Shown piece after piece: positions 1 to 9,256 of a stretch of 64,000 nucleotides of DNA. Source of the DNA: Azotimanducus sp965199815 (lineage in GTDB: Bacteria > Pseudomonadota > Gammaproteobacteria > Pseudomonadales > Azotimanducaceae); NCBI GenBank assembly GCA_965199815.1, contig CBDATE010000010.1, forward strand, positions 62,001 through 126,000, written 5' to 3'. How positions within the stretch are numbered: position 1 is the first letter of the stretch; each line of letters opens with the position of its first letter. The translations under genes and the position numbers were made by a program. The notes under the pieces are model-generated. The model was not told where the DNA came from and searched no databases. It was given only the letters and a program-made list of their open reading frames with translations.

Positions 1-2958
1 GCGAAAGCAGTAGAGCACCGCGGCGCGGGTGACCGGGCGCGGCGCATTGAAGTTGTCGCTCTGCTGCCCACTCGTGCCGGAGAAATCCACCGTCACTCGC
101 TGTCGCTTGCTGTCCGGGCGAACAGCGACGCAAATGCGCCTGCCCGCATCAAGTTCGAGGCAGATACTGGCATCCCGCAATGCCTTGATAACGCCGCGAA
201 TGGATTCAGCAGCGTTTTCCTGCACATGGCGCATATAGGCTTGCACCACATCAAGGCCATACATATCCATCATGGACAGCAGCTGTTGTGCGCCCTTCGA
301 GTTGGCGGCCGCCTGCGCCTTGAGGTCGGCCATGTTCTGCGCCACATTGCGTACCGGATACTGCGCGCGCGTGAGCAGGTCACGCAGCGCCTGCTCCTGA
401 AATTCGCCCCGGCGCACCATCTGAAAGCACTCGATCAACACACCTTCCTCGATAATGCTTCGCGCATCGACGGACGATGACCCCGGAGAGAGTCCGCCCA
501 CATCGGCATGATGGCCGCGGCTGGCGACGAAGAACAGCAGTTGCGTCCCGGTCTTGTCGAAGACGGGAGTTACCACCGTGATGTCCGGCAGATGAGTACC
601 GCCGTCGTAGGGCGCATTGATGACGAATACATCGCCCGCCTCGAACCGGCCACGCCGTGACCTGATGATGCTCATCACGCTCCTGTCCATGGAGCCGAGG
701 TGCACCGGCAGGTGCGGCGCGTTGGCTACCAGCGCCCCGCTGGCATTGAAGATGGCGCAGGAGAAGTCGAGTCGCTCCTTGATGTTCACCGAGTCTGCGG
801 TTGCCTGCAGAGTCACCCCCATCTGTTCGGCGATGGACATGAAGAGATTATTGAAGATTTCCAGCATGATCGGGTCGGCGCGCGTTGCCAGCAGCTTCCT
901 CTTGGGCGAAGGCTCATGGCGCATGAGCAGCAGATGTCGCCGACTGGTCATTTCCGCGCTCCAGCCAGGCTCGACCACGATGGTGCCAATGGACTCGACG
1001 ATCAGCGCCGGACCCTTCAATCGCTGCCCGGGAAGTATCTGTTCGCGCTTCACGACGGGCACATGATGCAACTGGTCGCCAGAAAAAAACTCGGCGTGTT
1101 CGTGCACTTGAATATCGCTGGTCTCGAGCGCCGCCTCGGGTTCGGATTCCATTTCGTCGGCAACAAGACTTTCCACCTCGATTGCCTCGATTACCAGGCG
1201 TTTGTCCGAGGACACGAAGCCGAACCTCGATCTGTGTTCCCGCTCGAAGGCTTCGCGCAGTTCGCGCTCGCCCGTCGCAGGGACCACCAGTGCCGTATCG
1301 GTACCCTGATACCTCAGGTGTACCCGACGCTTGACGGTTATGCGCTCAATTTCCACACCCTGCACCGTCAGTTCTTCTCTGGTGCGCTCAATGAGAGACG
1401 TGAATCCTGCCGAGAGCTGGCGTTCCACATCCTGTGCAAGCACTTCTTCAATCGCCATCTGGCGATGCGCACCCAGGCTCGCAAGTCCCATCCCGTAGGC
1501 AGAGAGGACACCCGCAAGTGGATGCAAGAGCACGCGCTCCATACCCAGAGCATCCGCGACCAGGCAGGCGTGCTGACCACCGGCACCACCGAAGCAATTG
1601 AGCGTGTAGCGCGTGACATCGTAGCCGCGCTCGGTGGATACCTTTCTGATGGCGTTGGCCATGTTTTCGACGGCAATGCGCACGAATCCTTCCGCCACCT
1701 GCTGTGCGCATCGCCCATCGCCGAGCCGGTTTGCGAGCGCCTGAAAGGCCTGCTGCACTGACCCCCGATCGAGCGGCTGCCGCCCGTCCGCGCCAAACAG
1801 ATGCGGAAAGTGCTGCGGCAGCAACTTGCCGAGCATGAGGTTGGCATCGGTCAAGGCGAGTGGCCCCTGATTCCGATAGCACATGGGTCCCGGGTGTGCA
1901 CCGGCGGACGCAGGACCGACGCGGAAGCGCCTGCCGTCATAGGTGAGCAGTGAGCCGCCGCCGGCGGCGATGGTGTGTATGTGCATCATGGGTGCACGTA
2001 CGCGCACACCGGAAACTTCCGTTTCAAAGGTGCGTTCAAACTCGCCCGCATGGTGGGAAATATCCGTCGAGGTGCCGCCCATGTCGAATCCGATAACCTG
2101 CTCACAGCCAGCCGCTCTCGATATCTCGGCCATGCCCACGACACCACCCGCCGGCCCCGAGAGAATGGCATCCTTGCCGGTGAAGAGGCGCGCATCGGTG
2201 AGGTCCCCGGAAGACATCATGAACCTGAGTTTCGGCATCCTGTGCTGCCCGCCGAGCGCGTTGATGATGCGCTGCACATAGCGAGCGAGAATGGGGGACA
2301 GGCAGGCATCCATGACGGTGGTGTCGCCACGGCTGATGAACTTGATCAGGCCGCTGGTCTCGTGGCTGGTGGAAACCTGCGAAAACCCCAGTGTGCGCGC
2401 CAGTTGCGCCACCTGCTGCTCGTGCCGGGGAAAATTGAAGTTGTGCAGAAACACGACGGCGAGTGCGCTGATCCCTTCCGCCCTGATGTCGGTGAGCACA
2501 GTGCGCACTTCGTTCATATCAAGCCGCTCCAGTTCCTCACCTGACGCGCTCATGCGCCCGCGTACGCCATACACGCGATCAAAGAGCATTTCCGGCTTGA
2601 CGATATGTCTGTTGAAGAGTTCCGGCCGGTTCTGATACCCGATGCGCAGAAAATCCTCGTGGCCGCGGTTGGTGACCAGCGCCACCCGCTCGCCCGTGCG
2701 TTCGAGCAGGGCGTTGGTCGCCAGGGTGGTGCCCATCCTGATCTCATCGATCTGCTCGGCGGGGATGGCTTCGTCGGGTGCGAGGCCCATGAGCACACGA
2801 ATCCCCTCGACGGCGGCATCCCTGCCGCCCCCGGTCTGCTCAGAGAGCAGCTTGTGGTGCAGCAGCTGACCGCTCGGTGTGCGCGCCACCAGATCGGTGA
2901 AGGTGCCGCCGCGGTCGATCCGGAAGCGCCAGCGACCTGTTGCAGTTTCTCCGGGCAC
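1..2958 (-). CDS. oplAH: 5-oxoprolinase (HyuA-HyuB fusion), 3' end outside window
   Basis: ATP-dependent hydrolysis of 5-oxo-L-proline to glutamate in the cytoplasm is the family role. I translated the minus strand from GTG 2958; the frame stays open to base 1, so about 985 residues are visible and the C-terminus lies outside. Residues 15-23 read IDRGGTFTD, the hydantoinase A/oxoprolinase N-terminal motif; DMGGTSTD is at about 292-299; the last visible residues (DNFNAPRPVTRAA) belong to the hydantoinase B half, so A and B are fused as in true 5-oxoprolinases of about 1200 residues. The GTG start has no clear Shine-Dalgarno but gives the usual N-terminal length. The hairpin repeat 3001-3078 lies just upstream. 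An N-methylhydantoinase-like substrate is the alternative. Confidence 0.88.
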   Translation of the reverse strand, partial: MPGETATGRWRFRIDRGGTFTDLVARTPSGQLLHHKLLSEQTGGGRDAAVEGIRVLMGLAPDEAIPAEQIDEIRMGTTLATNALLERTGERVALVTNRGHEDFLRIGYQNRPELFNRHIVKPEMLFDRVYGVRGRMSASGEELERLDMNEVRTVLTDIRAEGISALAVVFLHNFNFPRHEQQVAQLARTLGFSQVSTSHETSGLIKFISRGDTTVMDACLSPILARYVQRIINALGGQHRMPKLRFMMSSGDLTDARLFTGKDAILSGPAGGVVGMAEISRAAGCEQVIGFDMGGTSTDISHHAGEFERTFETEVSGVRVRAPMMHIHTIAAGGGSLLTYDGRRFRVGPASAGAHPGPMCYRNQGPLALTDANLMLGKLLPQHFPHLFGADGRQPLDRGSVQQAFQALANRLGDGRCAQQVAEGFVRIAVENMANAIRKVSTERGYDVTRYTLNCFGGAGGQHACLVADALGMERVLLHPLAGVLSAYGMGLASLGAHRQMAIEEVLAQDVERQLSAGFTSLIERTREELTVQGVEIERITVKRRVHLRYQGTDTALVVPATGERELREAFEREHRSRFGFVSSDKRLVIEAIEVESLVADEMESEPEAALETSDIQVHEHAEFFSGDQLHHVPVVKREQILPGQRLKGPALIVESIGTIVVEPGWSAEMTSRRHLLLMRHEPSPKRKLLATRADPIMLEIFNNLFMSIAEQMGVTLQATADSVNIKERLDFSCAIFNASGALVANAPHLPVHLGSMDRSVMSIIRSRRGRFEAGDVFVINAPYDGGTHLPDITVVTPVFDKTGTQLLFFVASRGHHADVGGLSPGSSSVDARSIIEEGVLIECFQMVRRGEFQEQALRDLLTRAQYPVRNVAQNMADLKAQAAANSKGAQQLLSMMDMYGLDVVQAYMRHVQENAAESIRGVIKALRDASICLELDAGRRICVAVRPDSKRQRVTVDFSGTSGQQSDNFNAPRPVTRAAVLYCFR

Positions 2959-3000
2959 TATTGCTGAGTGGTTGAAGAAGGCCGGACACCACGCACACCG

Positions 3001-3078
3001 GGGAAACTCCGCATGACAGAGGTTCCCGTGCGGCACATGGATGTGCGAATCCGATCAAGCTCACGTATGGGCTTGATC
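3001..3078. repeat. Hairpin-module repeat cluster, locus A
   Basis: Three short inverted repeats follow one another: gggaaactc/gaggttccc (3001-3009/3019-3027, one mismatch), gcaca/tgtgc around loop tgga (3033-3046), and gatcaagctca/tgggcttgatc around loop cgta (3053-3063/3068-3078, one mismatch). The same arm sequences recur at 49778-49958 and 54597-54668, here in the reversed order. The last arm runs into the stop codon of the GST-like gene. The cluster fills most of the 118-base gap between that gene and the oxoprolinase gene, so it could act as a transcript 3' end or processing site; that role is inference. Confidence 0.7.
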
Positions 3079-4018
3079 AAGAAGATGCATCGCCCGGAGG
3101 CGTGATGTCGAAGTGAGTGCGCGGGAAATGCGTCATGATCGGCCCGGTTTCGGGTGTCGTGCGCGCGAGCACGATTTCGCTCGAGCCACATGCCACCAGT
3201 TTGCCCTCGACGGGTATCTTGCCGTAATCGTCGGGTGTGACGGTGACGCGGTCTCCGAGCGCGATACCCGAGGGCAGCATGGGCTCGATATCCGGCAGCA
3301 CAGGTGCCATGGCGCGCGCATGTTCCAGTGCCTTCTCACCGGAGCTGCCGGTCATCTGTCCGTATCCAAAGCTGGCGACACGCTCAAACCAGGCATTGAC
3401 TGCGGGATAGCCCGCAGCGAGCGAGCGGGTGCCCGATGCGGTTTGCAGCGCCCAGAGCGTGAGATACACGGAGAAATCCGCGATGGTTGGACGCTCGCCG
3501 AGCAGGTAGGGGGTGTCGAGAGAGGCTTCGAGTTCAGTCATCACCTGAGTGAATCGCTGCATGGTGACCTCGGGCGACGGCATGGCCATGGTTCCGCCCG
3601 CGGAGAGTTCCGCGCGGTCGGCGAGGAATCCCCTGGCCTCTTCCGCGGGAAGGCGGGCCAGCATCTCCTGCACGGACTCGGGAGCGCCGAAGCCGAGCGC
3701 CACGCCGATGAGGAAGAACTCGCGGTCTGCCCAGTCAACGATGCGCGCGGAGGCGAAGCTCTGCCCGAGCACCTCGGGTGCGTCGAGATGGCGCGACAGC
3801 CCCCTGACGATCACGGCGGTGTCGCAGTAGATGTTGGCACCGATCTGCAGGCAGGGAATGCGCCGATACCCGCCTGTGAGCGGCATCAGCAAGGGTCTTG
3901 GCATAATGGAAGTGGTCTCCACCGAATGCCAGGGGATATCCAGATAACCGAGCAGCGAGCGAATCTTCTCCGCGAAACGCGATACGGGGTAGTGGTGCAG
4001 GAAGACCTGTGCTGACAT
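3077..4018 (-). CDS. Glutathione S-transferase family protein with C-terminal extension
   Basis: 313 residues. The N-terminal 80 residues fit a GST thioredoxin-like fold (the YPVSRFAEKIRSLLGYLD segment and the proline before ICDTAV-like turn), and residues about 110-225 fit the all-helical GST C-terminal domain (ERPTIADFSVYLTLWAL). A further 90 residues at the C-terminus (GDRVTVTPDDYGKIPVEGKLVACG) look beta-rich and are not part of a normal 200-220-residue GST. The substrate is unknown. It points the same way as the oxoprolinase gene downstream; glutathione breakdown (gamma-glutamyl cycle) would link the two, but this is inference. It is divergent from the MATE gene. Confidence 0.75.
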   Translation of the reverse strand: MSAQVFLHHYPVSRFAEKIRSLLGYLDIPWHSVETTSIMPRPLLMPLTGGYRRIPCLQIGANIYCDTAVIVRGLSRHLDAPEVLGQSFASARIVDWADREFFLIGVALGFGAPESVQEMLARLPAEEARGFLADRAELSAGGTMAMPSPEVTMQRFTQVMTELEASLDTPYLLGERPTIADFSVYLTLWALQTASGTRSLAAGYPAVNAWFERVASFGYGQMTGSSGEKALEHARAMAPVLPDIEPMLPSGIALGDRVTVTPDDYGKIPVEGKLVACGSSEIVLARTTPETGPIMTHFPRTHFDITPPGDASS

Positions 4019-4198
4019 ATTGAACTCCTGATATGTGATGTGTTCTGGCGGCTTTGGTGAAGGGTGTCAGTGTACAAACTCATTCGACAGGACACGGCCT
4101 TGCCGAACTATCGTGTAACCAATGCAACCAATGTATCCAACGCTGGCAGGGTCTTCAACCCTGAGCGGCCTGATGCCCACCGCACCGGAACATACGTA

Positions 4199-5515
4199 GT
4201 GTCCCGTTCGCGCATTCTGCGCCTGGCTGTGCCGGTCATGCTGGCGCAAGCTGCAATTGCGGCCACCGGCGTGGTCGATACCGCCGTCATGGGACTGTAT
4301 GGCGACAAGTCAGACCTCGCTGCGGTCGCGATTGCCAGCGTCGCTTTCAGCTTCATCTATTGGGGTTTTGGTTTCCTGCGCATGGCAACCACCGGACTGG
4401 TTGCGCAGGCGTTGGGGCGCAGGGACGGTGCGCAAGCGCGGGCGACCCTGCAACGCGGAGTATTGCTCGGTGCCGCCTTCGGGCTGTGCATCCTTGCGCT
4501 GTCTCCGATCCTGCGCCTTGGCGTGTTCGCACCGTTCGGGGCGGAGCCGGATGTGGTGATGCTGGCCGATGGTTATTTTGCCGCCCGCGTCTGGGGCGCA
4601 CCGGCGCTGCTGACCCAGTATGCGATCACCGGCTGGCTGCTTGGCACCGGGCGCACCGGAGCGCTGCTTGCGATGCAGATCGTCATGAACGGCGTGAATG
4701 TCCTGCTTGATATCTGGTTCGTTGCCAGCCTCGGCTGGGGCCCGGCCGGGATTGGGGCCGGCACGGCGATTGCCGAATGGGTCGCGCTCATCTTTGCTGT
4801 CACACTGATCTGGCGCAGCCTGAAGCGCGAGCAGGGGTTGCTCGATCGCACCGCCCTGATGACGCTGTTCAACGCCAATCGGGACATTCTCATCCGCACA
4901 CTGGCGCTGCTTTTTGCCTTTGCCTGGTTTGTCCGATCGGGAGCGCAGATCGGCACGGCGCAACTGGCCGGGAACGAGGTTTTGCTGCAATTCATTACCG
5001 TCGCCGCCTTCGTGCTCGACGGGTTTGCCTTTGTTGCCGAGAAAGAGGTCGGCGAAGCTTACGGCGCCCGCAGTGTTCCGCGTTTGCGCCGCGCCATGCG
5101 GCTCACCACAGAGCTGGCACTGGCGTTTGCCGTTGTGATCAGCATCACGTACCTGCTCGCGGGAGCAGCCATCATCGAGCGGTTTGTCAGTGATACGGAA
5201 GCTCGCGGAGTTGCGCTGGCGTATCTACCGTATTGTGCAGCTGTACCGTTGCTCGGTGTCGCGGCGTTTCAGCTCGATGGCTTTTTTCTTGGTGCGACCC
5301 AGGGTCGGGCGATGCGTAATGCGGCAGTGGTGACGACGGCGGCTTATGTTGTGCTTGATCTCGTCCTGAGGTCCGCTTGCGGCAATACCGGAGTGTGGCT
5401 GGCTTTCCTCGGCATGTATGTATTCCGCGCCCTGGCGCTCGGCTATTACCTGCCGAGCCTCGTGCGCGCGACAGCAGATTTGCGATCCCGCAGATCAGCC
5501 GCTTGCCGGACATGA
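4199..5515 (+). CDS. MATE family multidrug/toxin exporter
   Basis: About 438 residues from GTG 4199. The protein is almost entirely hydrophobic with about 12 predicted membrane segments and the typical MATE opening (RILRLAVPVMLAQAAIAATGVVD), and it resembles the DinF branch. MATE proteins export cationic drugs or organic compounds using Na+ or H+ gradients. The frame is open back to 4064, but the extra 45 residues are hydrophilic and lie outside the family, so I prefer GTG 4199. It shares an upstream region with the divergent GST gene, which would suit a detoxification pair. Substrate unknown. Confidence 0.85.
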   Translation: MSRSRILRLAVPVMLAQAAIAATGVVDTAVMGLYGDKSDLAAVAIASVAFSFIYWGFGFLRMATTGLVAQALGRRDGAQARATLQRGVLLGAAFGLCILALSPILRLGVFAPFGAEPDVVMLADGYFAARVWGAPALLTQYAITGWLLGTGRTGALLAMQIVMNGVNVLLDIWFVASLGWGPAGIGAGTAIAEWVALIFAVTLIWRSLKREQGLLDRTALMTLFNANRDILIRTLALLFAFAWFVRSGAQIGTAQLAGNEVLLQFITVAAFVLDGFAFVAEKEVGEAYGARSVPRLRRAMRLTTELALAFAVVISITYLLAGAAIIERFVSDTEARGVALAYLPYCAAVPLLGVAAFQLDGFFLGATQGRAMRNAAVVTTAAYVVLDLVLRSACGNTGVWLAFLGMYVFRALALGYYLPSLVRATADLRSRRSAACRT

Positions 5516-5570
5516 AGACAGTCCGGGTTTGCAGTACCCTGCAATACTGCTGTAGTCCACGAGGGTGTAC

Positions 5571-6116
5571 ATGACCTGGCTGCTGATCGGCCTGCTGTTT
5601 CTGGCCGCCTTTGGCCCGATTCTCTGGCTTTTGCCGAATGAAGCTGACAAGCGACTGTCGCGGCTTCGTACGCAAGCCCGGCGCAGGGGTCTCAGCGTTG
5701 AATTGGCGAGATTGCCGGATCCGCGCCCTCGTGCACAAGACCGCGTGAGCAGTGGCGGCGTGATCAAGCAACCCGTGATCAGGTGCGCTGCGTACAGAAT
5801 GGCTATCACTCGCCCGCTACAGGACTTGCAACCCTGGCGCGTCGTGCGCGGTGACCCCGAAGCCGAGATGAGGCTGCACGGCTTTCTCGATGATATGCCT
5901 GACGGATGGCTTGCGGTCGAGCTCGACCGCCATGGCGCTTGCCTGTATTGGCAGGAAGAATCCGGCGATTGCCTGCAACATGACGGGCAGCATGACAGCC
6001 AACTTGATGCCGTGATCAAACTGCTCAGCGGCTTGATCGGGACGGCTGTCAATAGCCAGCCGGACCAGTCGCTCGAACCTGCCAACCTGTCCGGGAAGCG
6101 CACGGCCCGGACTTGA
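5571..6116 (+). CDS. Membrane-anchored protein of unknown function
   Basis: 181 residues from ATG 5571, preceded by GAGGG at 5561-5565. The first about 20 residues form one membrane segment (TWLLIGLLFLAAFGPILWLL), followed by a basic stretch (RLSRLRTQARRRG) and a cytoplasmic soluble part with no motif I recognise (WLAVELDRHGACLYWQEES). The layout resembles small inner-membrane proteins of gammaproteobacteria with one N-terminal anchor. It starts 55 bases after the MATE gene and ends just before the CoA-transferase gene, so the three could share a transcript. Its last codons contain ggacttgatcagaac (6109-6123), identical to one arm of the dispersed hairpin repeat, so the 3' end may have been altered by a repeat insertion. 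Confidence 0.65.
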   Translation: MTWLLIGLLFLAAFGPILWLLPNEADKRLSRLRTQARRRGLSVELARLPDPRPRAQDRVSSGGVIKQPVIRCAAYRMAITRPLQDLQPWRVVRGDPEAEMRLHGFLDDMPDGWLAVELDRHGACLYWQEESGDCLQHDGQHDSQLDAVIKLLSGLIGTAVNSQPDQSLEPANLSGKRTART

Positions 6117-6172
6117 TCAGAACGCACCTCGGTATAGTAGGACGCTACCAGCAACGATCAAGGTATGTTTTC

Positions 6173-7330
6173 ATGCAACCACTCGCAGGGGGGCCGCTCA
6201 CAGGCACCAGATTCATCGAATTGGCCGGCATAGGCCCAGGGCCTTTCTGCGGCATGATGCTCGCCGATATGGGCGCGGAGGTCATCAGCATCGATCGCAT
6301 GGCAGCAGCGCCGCGGCGTGAGAAAGATGTTCTCAAACGCAATCGGCGTTCACTTGCGGTGAACCTGAAGCGGCCCGAAGGCGTGGCGCTGGTGCTGAAA
6401 CTTTGCGAGCAGGCGGATGGTCTCTTCGAGGGGTTTCGACCGGGTGTCACCGAGCGACTCGGCCTCGGCCCCGAAGAGTGCATGGCGCGCAACGCCAGGC
6501 TGGTGTATGGACGCATGACGGGCTGGGGACAGGAAGGTCCGATTGCCCAGGCGGCCGGGCACGACATCAACTACATCGCACTGTCGGGCGCTCTGCACGC
6601 TATCGGTCGTGCGGATGGGTTTCCCGTGCCGCCGCTCAATCTTGTCGGTGATTTTGGCGGTGGCGGCATGTTGCTGGCATTTGGCCTGGTCTGTGGCGTA
6701 CTCGAGGCATCGCGCTCGGGACGCGGGCAGGTGGTGGATGCGGCCATGATTGATGGCGCGTCGGTCCTCATGAGCATGTTCTACGGCATGCTCGCAAGCA
6801 ACCTGTGGAGCGATGAGCGTGGTCGCAACCTGCTCGACACAGGGGCGCACTTCTACGATACCTATGAGACAGCTGACGGCAAGTTCGTGTCCATCGGTTC
6901 GATTGAGCCGCAGTTTTACGCCGAGCTCTTGCGTCTGGCTGAACTCGACCCGGAAGTCTTTGGCGAGCAGATGAATACCGGACGCTGGCCAGAACAAAGG
7001 GCGGCGCTCGCCGAGGTGTTCAAGCAGAAGACGCGCGACGAATGGTGTCGGATCATGGAAGGTACTGACGTGTGCTTTGCCCCGGTGCTGTCCTTGCGCG
7101 AGGCACCCGAGCACCCGCACAATGTGGCGCGCGGTGTTTTCGAGACGCATGATGGACTTGTGCAACCCGCTCCGGCACCGCGCTTTTCAAGAACCCGGGG
7201 CAGTATTCACAGCGCACCGCGCTCTCCGGGCGAGGACAGCTTCGACGTATTGCGAGATTTCGGCTACCACGAAGAGGAAGCCAGGGCGCTGCTTGATGCC
7301 GGTGTCATAGGAAGCAATCGGCCTGGCTGA
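6173..7330 (+). CDS. CoA-transferase family III, alpha-methylacyl-CoA racemase-like
   Basis: 385 residues from ATG 6173, with AAGGT at 6160-6164. Family III (CaiB/BaiF) fold throughout. The racemase subgroup signature is present: GHDINY at about 129-134 (His130) and NLVGDFGGGG with Asp at about 161, which match the catalytic His/Asp pair known from mycobacterial MCR/AMACR. The family inverts the 2-methyl stereocentre of branched acyl-CoAs in lipid or sterol breakdown. The next gene is an acyl-CoA (propionate-type) ligase 26 bases downstream, which fits a branched-chain/propionate route. A CoA-transferase activity on another substrate cannot be excluded. Confidence 0.82.
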   Translation: MQPLAGGPLTGTRFIELAGIGPGPFCGMMLADMGAEVISIDRMAAAPRREKDVLKRNRRSLAVNLKRPEGVALVLKLCEQADGLFEGFRPGVTERLGLGPEECMARNARLVYGRMTGWGQEGPIAQAAGHDINYIALSGALHAIGRADGFPVPPLNLVGDFGGGGMLLAFGLVCGVLEASRSGRGQVVDAAMIDGASVLMSMFYGMLASNLWSDERGRNLLDTGAHFYDTYETADGKFVSIGSIEPQFYAELLRLAELDPEVFGEQMNTGRWPEQRAALAEVFKQKTRDEWCRIMEGTDVCFAPVLSLREAPEHPHNVARGVFETHDGLVQPAPAPRFSRTRGSIHSAPRSPGEDSFDVLRDFGYHEEEARALLDAGVIGSNRPG

Positions 7331-7356
7331 TCGTTCTGGCATTCGCAAGCAGGCTG

Positions 7357-9240
7357 ATGATGCGGCAGACGACATGGCACAGCGAATATCGCCGTTCGCT
7401 TGAAACTCCCGAAGCCTTCTGGGAGGAGCAGGCAGCGCAGCTTCCCTGGCTTCAGGCCCCGAAGCGGACCCTCGGCAAGGATGCCAATGGTGTTTATCGC
7501 TGGTTTGCGGGCGGAAAGACCAACGCCAGCTGGCTTGCCATCGACCGGCATTGCGATGCCGGGCGCGGCGCGGACACGGCGCTCATCTACGACTCGCCGG
7601 TGACGGGGCAGATGCGGGCGTTCAGTTTCTCCGAGCTGCGCGAGCAGGTGTCGCGAGTGGCCGGCCTGCTTGCATCACTTGGCGTTGCGCCTGGCGACCG
7701 GGTGATCATCTACATGCCGATGATTCCCGAGGCCATCATCAGCATGCTCGCCTGTGCGCGCATCGGGGCGGTTCATTCGGTGGTGTTCGGGGGCTTTGCC
7801 GCACCCGAGTTGGCGGCGCGCATTGATGATGCGGCACCCAGTGTGCTGCTCGCAGCCTCCTGCGGTATCGAGTTCGAAACGCCGATAGCCTACATGCCAC
7901 TCATTGAAGCGGCACTCGGGAGCGCGCGGCATCCGCCCGAGCGCTGCGTGATCAAGCAGCGTGATGTGCTGCGCGCTGAACTCACGCGCGGGCGAGACCT
8001 GGACTGGGACGAGGCGCTCGCCGGCGCCACGGCGAAGGACTATGTGCCGGTCGATGCTCTCGACCCGCTGTACATCCTGTACACCTCGGGCACCACCGGG
8101 CGGCCCAAGGGCGTACTGCGCGACACGGGCGGTCATGCGGTTGCGCTCAATTACAGTATGTCCACGATTTACGACAGCCATCAAGGCGATGTGTTCTGGG
8201 CGGCTTCCGATGTCGGCTGGGTGGTCGGGCATTCGTATATCGTATATGCGCCGCTCATTCGCGGGTGCGCGAGTGTCCTGTATGAAGGCAAGCCGGTGCG
8301 CACACCGGATGCCGGGGCCTTCTGGCGAGTGATCGAATCGCATCAGGTGCAGACATTCTTCGTGGCACCCACGGCATTTCGTGCGGTGCGCAAGGAAGAC
8401 CCCGATGCCAGCTTGCTTGCGCACCATGACATATCGAGCCTGAAGAATCTGTTTCTGGCCGGGGAGCGCCTTGATCCGGCCACCTTTCACTGGCTCGGCG
8501 AACACCTTGATGTGCCGATCATCGATCACTGGTGGCAAACCGAGTCGGGCTGGCCCATCTGCGCGAACCCGGCGGGGCTGGGATTGGTGCCGCCGAAGGC
8601 GGGGTCTGTCAGCCTGCCTGTGCCCGGCTACGACCTCAGGGTGCTCGACGATCAGGGCAATGCCTGCGAGACCGGCCAGGAAGGGCAGATCGTCCTGGCT
8701 GAACCCCTGCCTCCGGGAAGTCTCTATTCGGTGTGGGGCGATCATGACCGCTATGTCGAGTCCTACTGGAGCGATTTCACTGGCTTCTATCTGACCGGCG
8801 ACGGCGGTTATCGCGATGAGGACGGATATGTCTTCGTCATGGGGCGCACCGATGACGTGATGAATGTGGCCGGGCACCGGCTTTCGAGCGGCGGGCTTGA
8901 AGAGGTGATTGCCGCGCATCCGGCAGTAGCGGAATGCGCAGTGGTGGGTGTTCGGGACGAGACTCGGGGACAGGTACCGCTCGCCATAGTGGTGCTCAAG
9001 GACGGCGTGAAAATCGATGAGCAGGCGCTGGAGGGCGACCTGATTGCCAAGGTGCGCGCCGAGGTAGGCGCGTTCGCCTGTTTTCGACGCGCGATTGCGG
9101 TGCCGCGCTTGCCCAAGACCCGCTCAGGCAAGATTCTGCGTCACTTGCTGAGAAAGATGGTTGATAGAGATGACTGGACCATGCCAGCGACCATCGAAGA
9201 CCCGGCAGTTGTTGATGAACTGCGTCAGCGGGTGGGGTAG
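7357..9240 (+). CDS. prpE: Propionate-CoA ligase / acetyl-CoA synthetase family
   Basis: 627 residues, the usual PrpE length. ANL-superfamily motifs in order: YTSGTTGRPKGV near 244-255 (ATP-binding P-loop), GWVVGHSY (PrpE-type core), WWQTESGWP near 395-403, the hinge/GRTDDVMNVAGHRLS segment near 506-520, and PKTRSGKILRH near 591-601 with the catalytic, acetylation-prone Lys. The reaction is propionate + ATP + CoA to propionyl-CoA + AMP + PPi. WWQTESGWP rather than acetate-type spacing favours PrpE/ACSS3. It likely shares a transcript with the racemase-like gene upstream and is convergent with hsdR. Confidence 0.85.
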   Translation: MMRQTTWHSEYRRSLETPEAFWEEQAAQLPWLQAPKRTLGKDANGVYRWFAGGKTNASWLAIDRHCDAGRGADTALIYDSPVTGQMRAFSFSELREQVSRVAGLLASLGVAPGDRVIIYMPMIPEAIISMLACARIGAVHSVVFGGFAAPELAARIDDAAPSVLLAASCGIEFETPIAYMPLIEAALGSARHPPERCVIKQRDVLRAELTRGRDLDWDEALAGATAKDYVPVDALDPLYILYTSGTTGRPKGVLRDTGGHAVALNYSMSTIYDSHQGDVFWAASDVGWVVGHSYIVYAPLIRGCASVLYEGKPVRTPDAGAFWRVIESHQVQTFFVAPTAFRAVRKEDPDASLLAHHDISSLKNLFLAGERLDPATFHWLGEHLDVPIIDHWWQTESGWPICANPAGLGLVPPKAGSVSLPVPGYDLRVLDDQGNACETGQEGQIVLAEPLPPGSLYSVWGDHDRYVESYWSDFTGFYLTGDGGYRDEDGYVFVMGRTDDVMNVAGHRLSSGGLEEVIAAHPAVAECAVVGVRDETRGQVPLAIVVLKDGVKIDEQALEGDLIAKVRAEVGAFACFRRAIAVPRLPKTRSGKILRHLLRKMVDRDDWTMPATIEDPAVVDELRQRVG

Positions 9241-9256
9241 CACCAGGTACATTACA

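Noticed and set aside
700..1761. Long plus-strand ORF opposite the left-edge gene
   Set aside because: The minus strand is a clear 5-oxoprolinase through this stretch; the plus ORF is antisense to it and has no recognisable motif.
4310..4990. Minus-strand ORF inside the MATE gene
   Set aside because: Gln/Pro/Arg-rich shadow with no family pattern.
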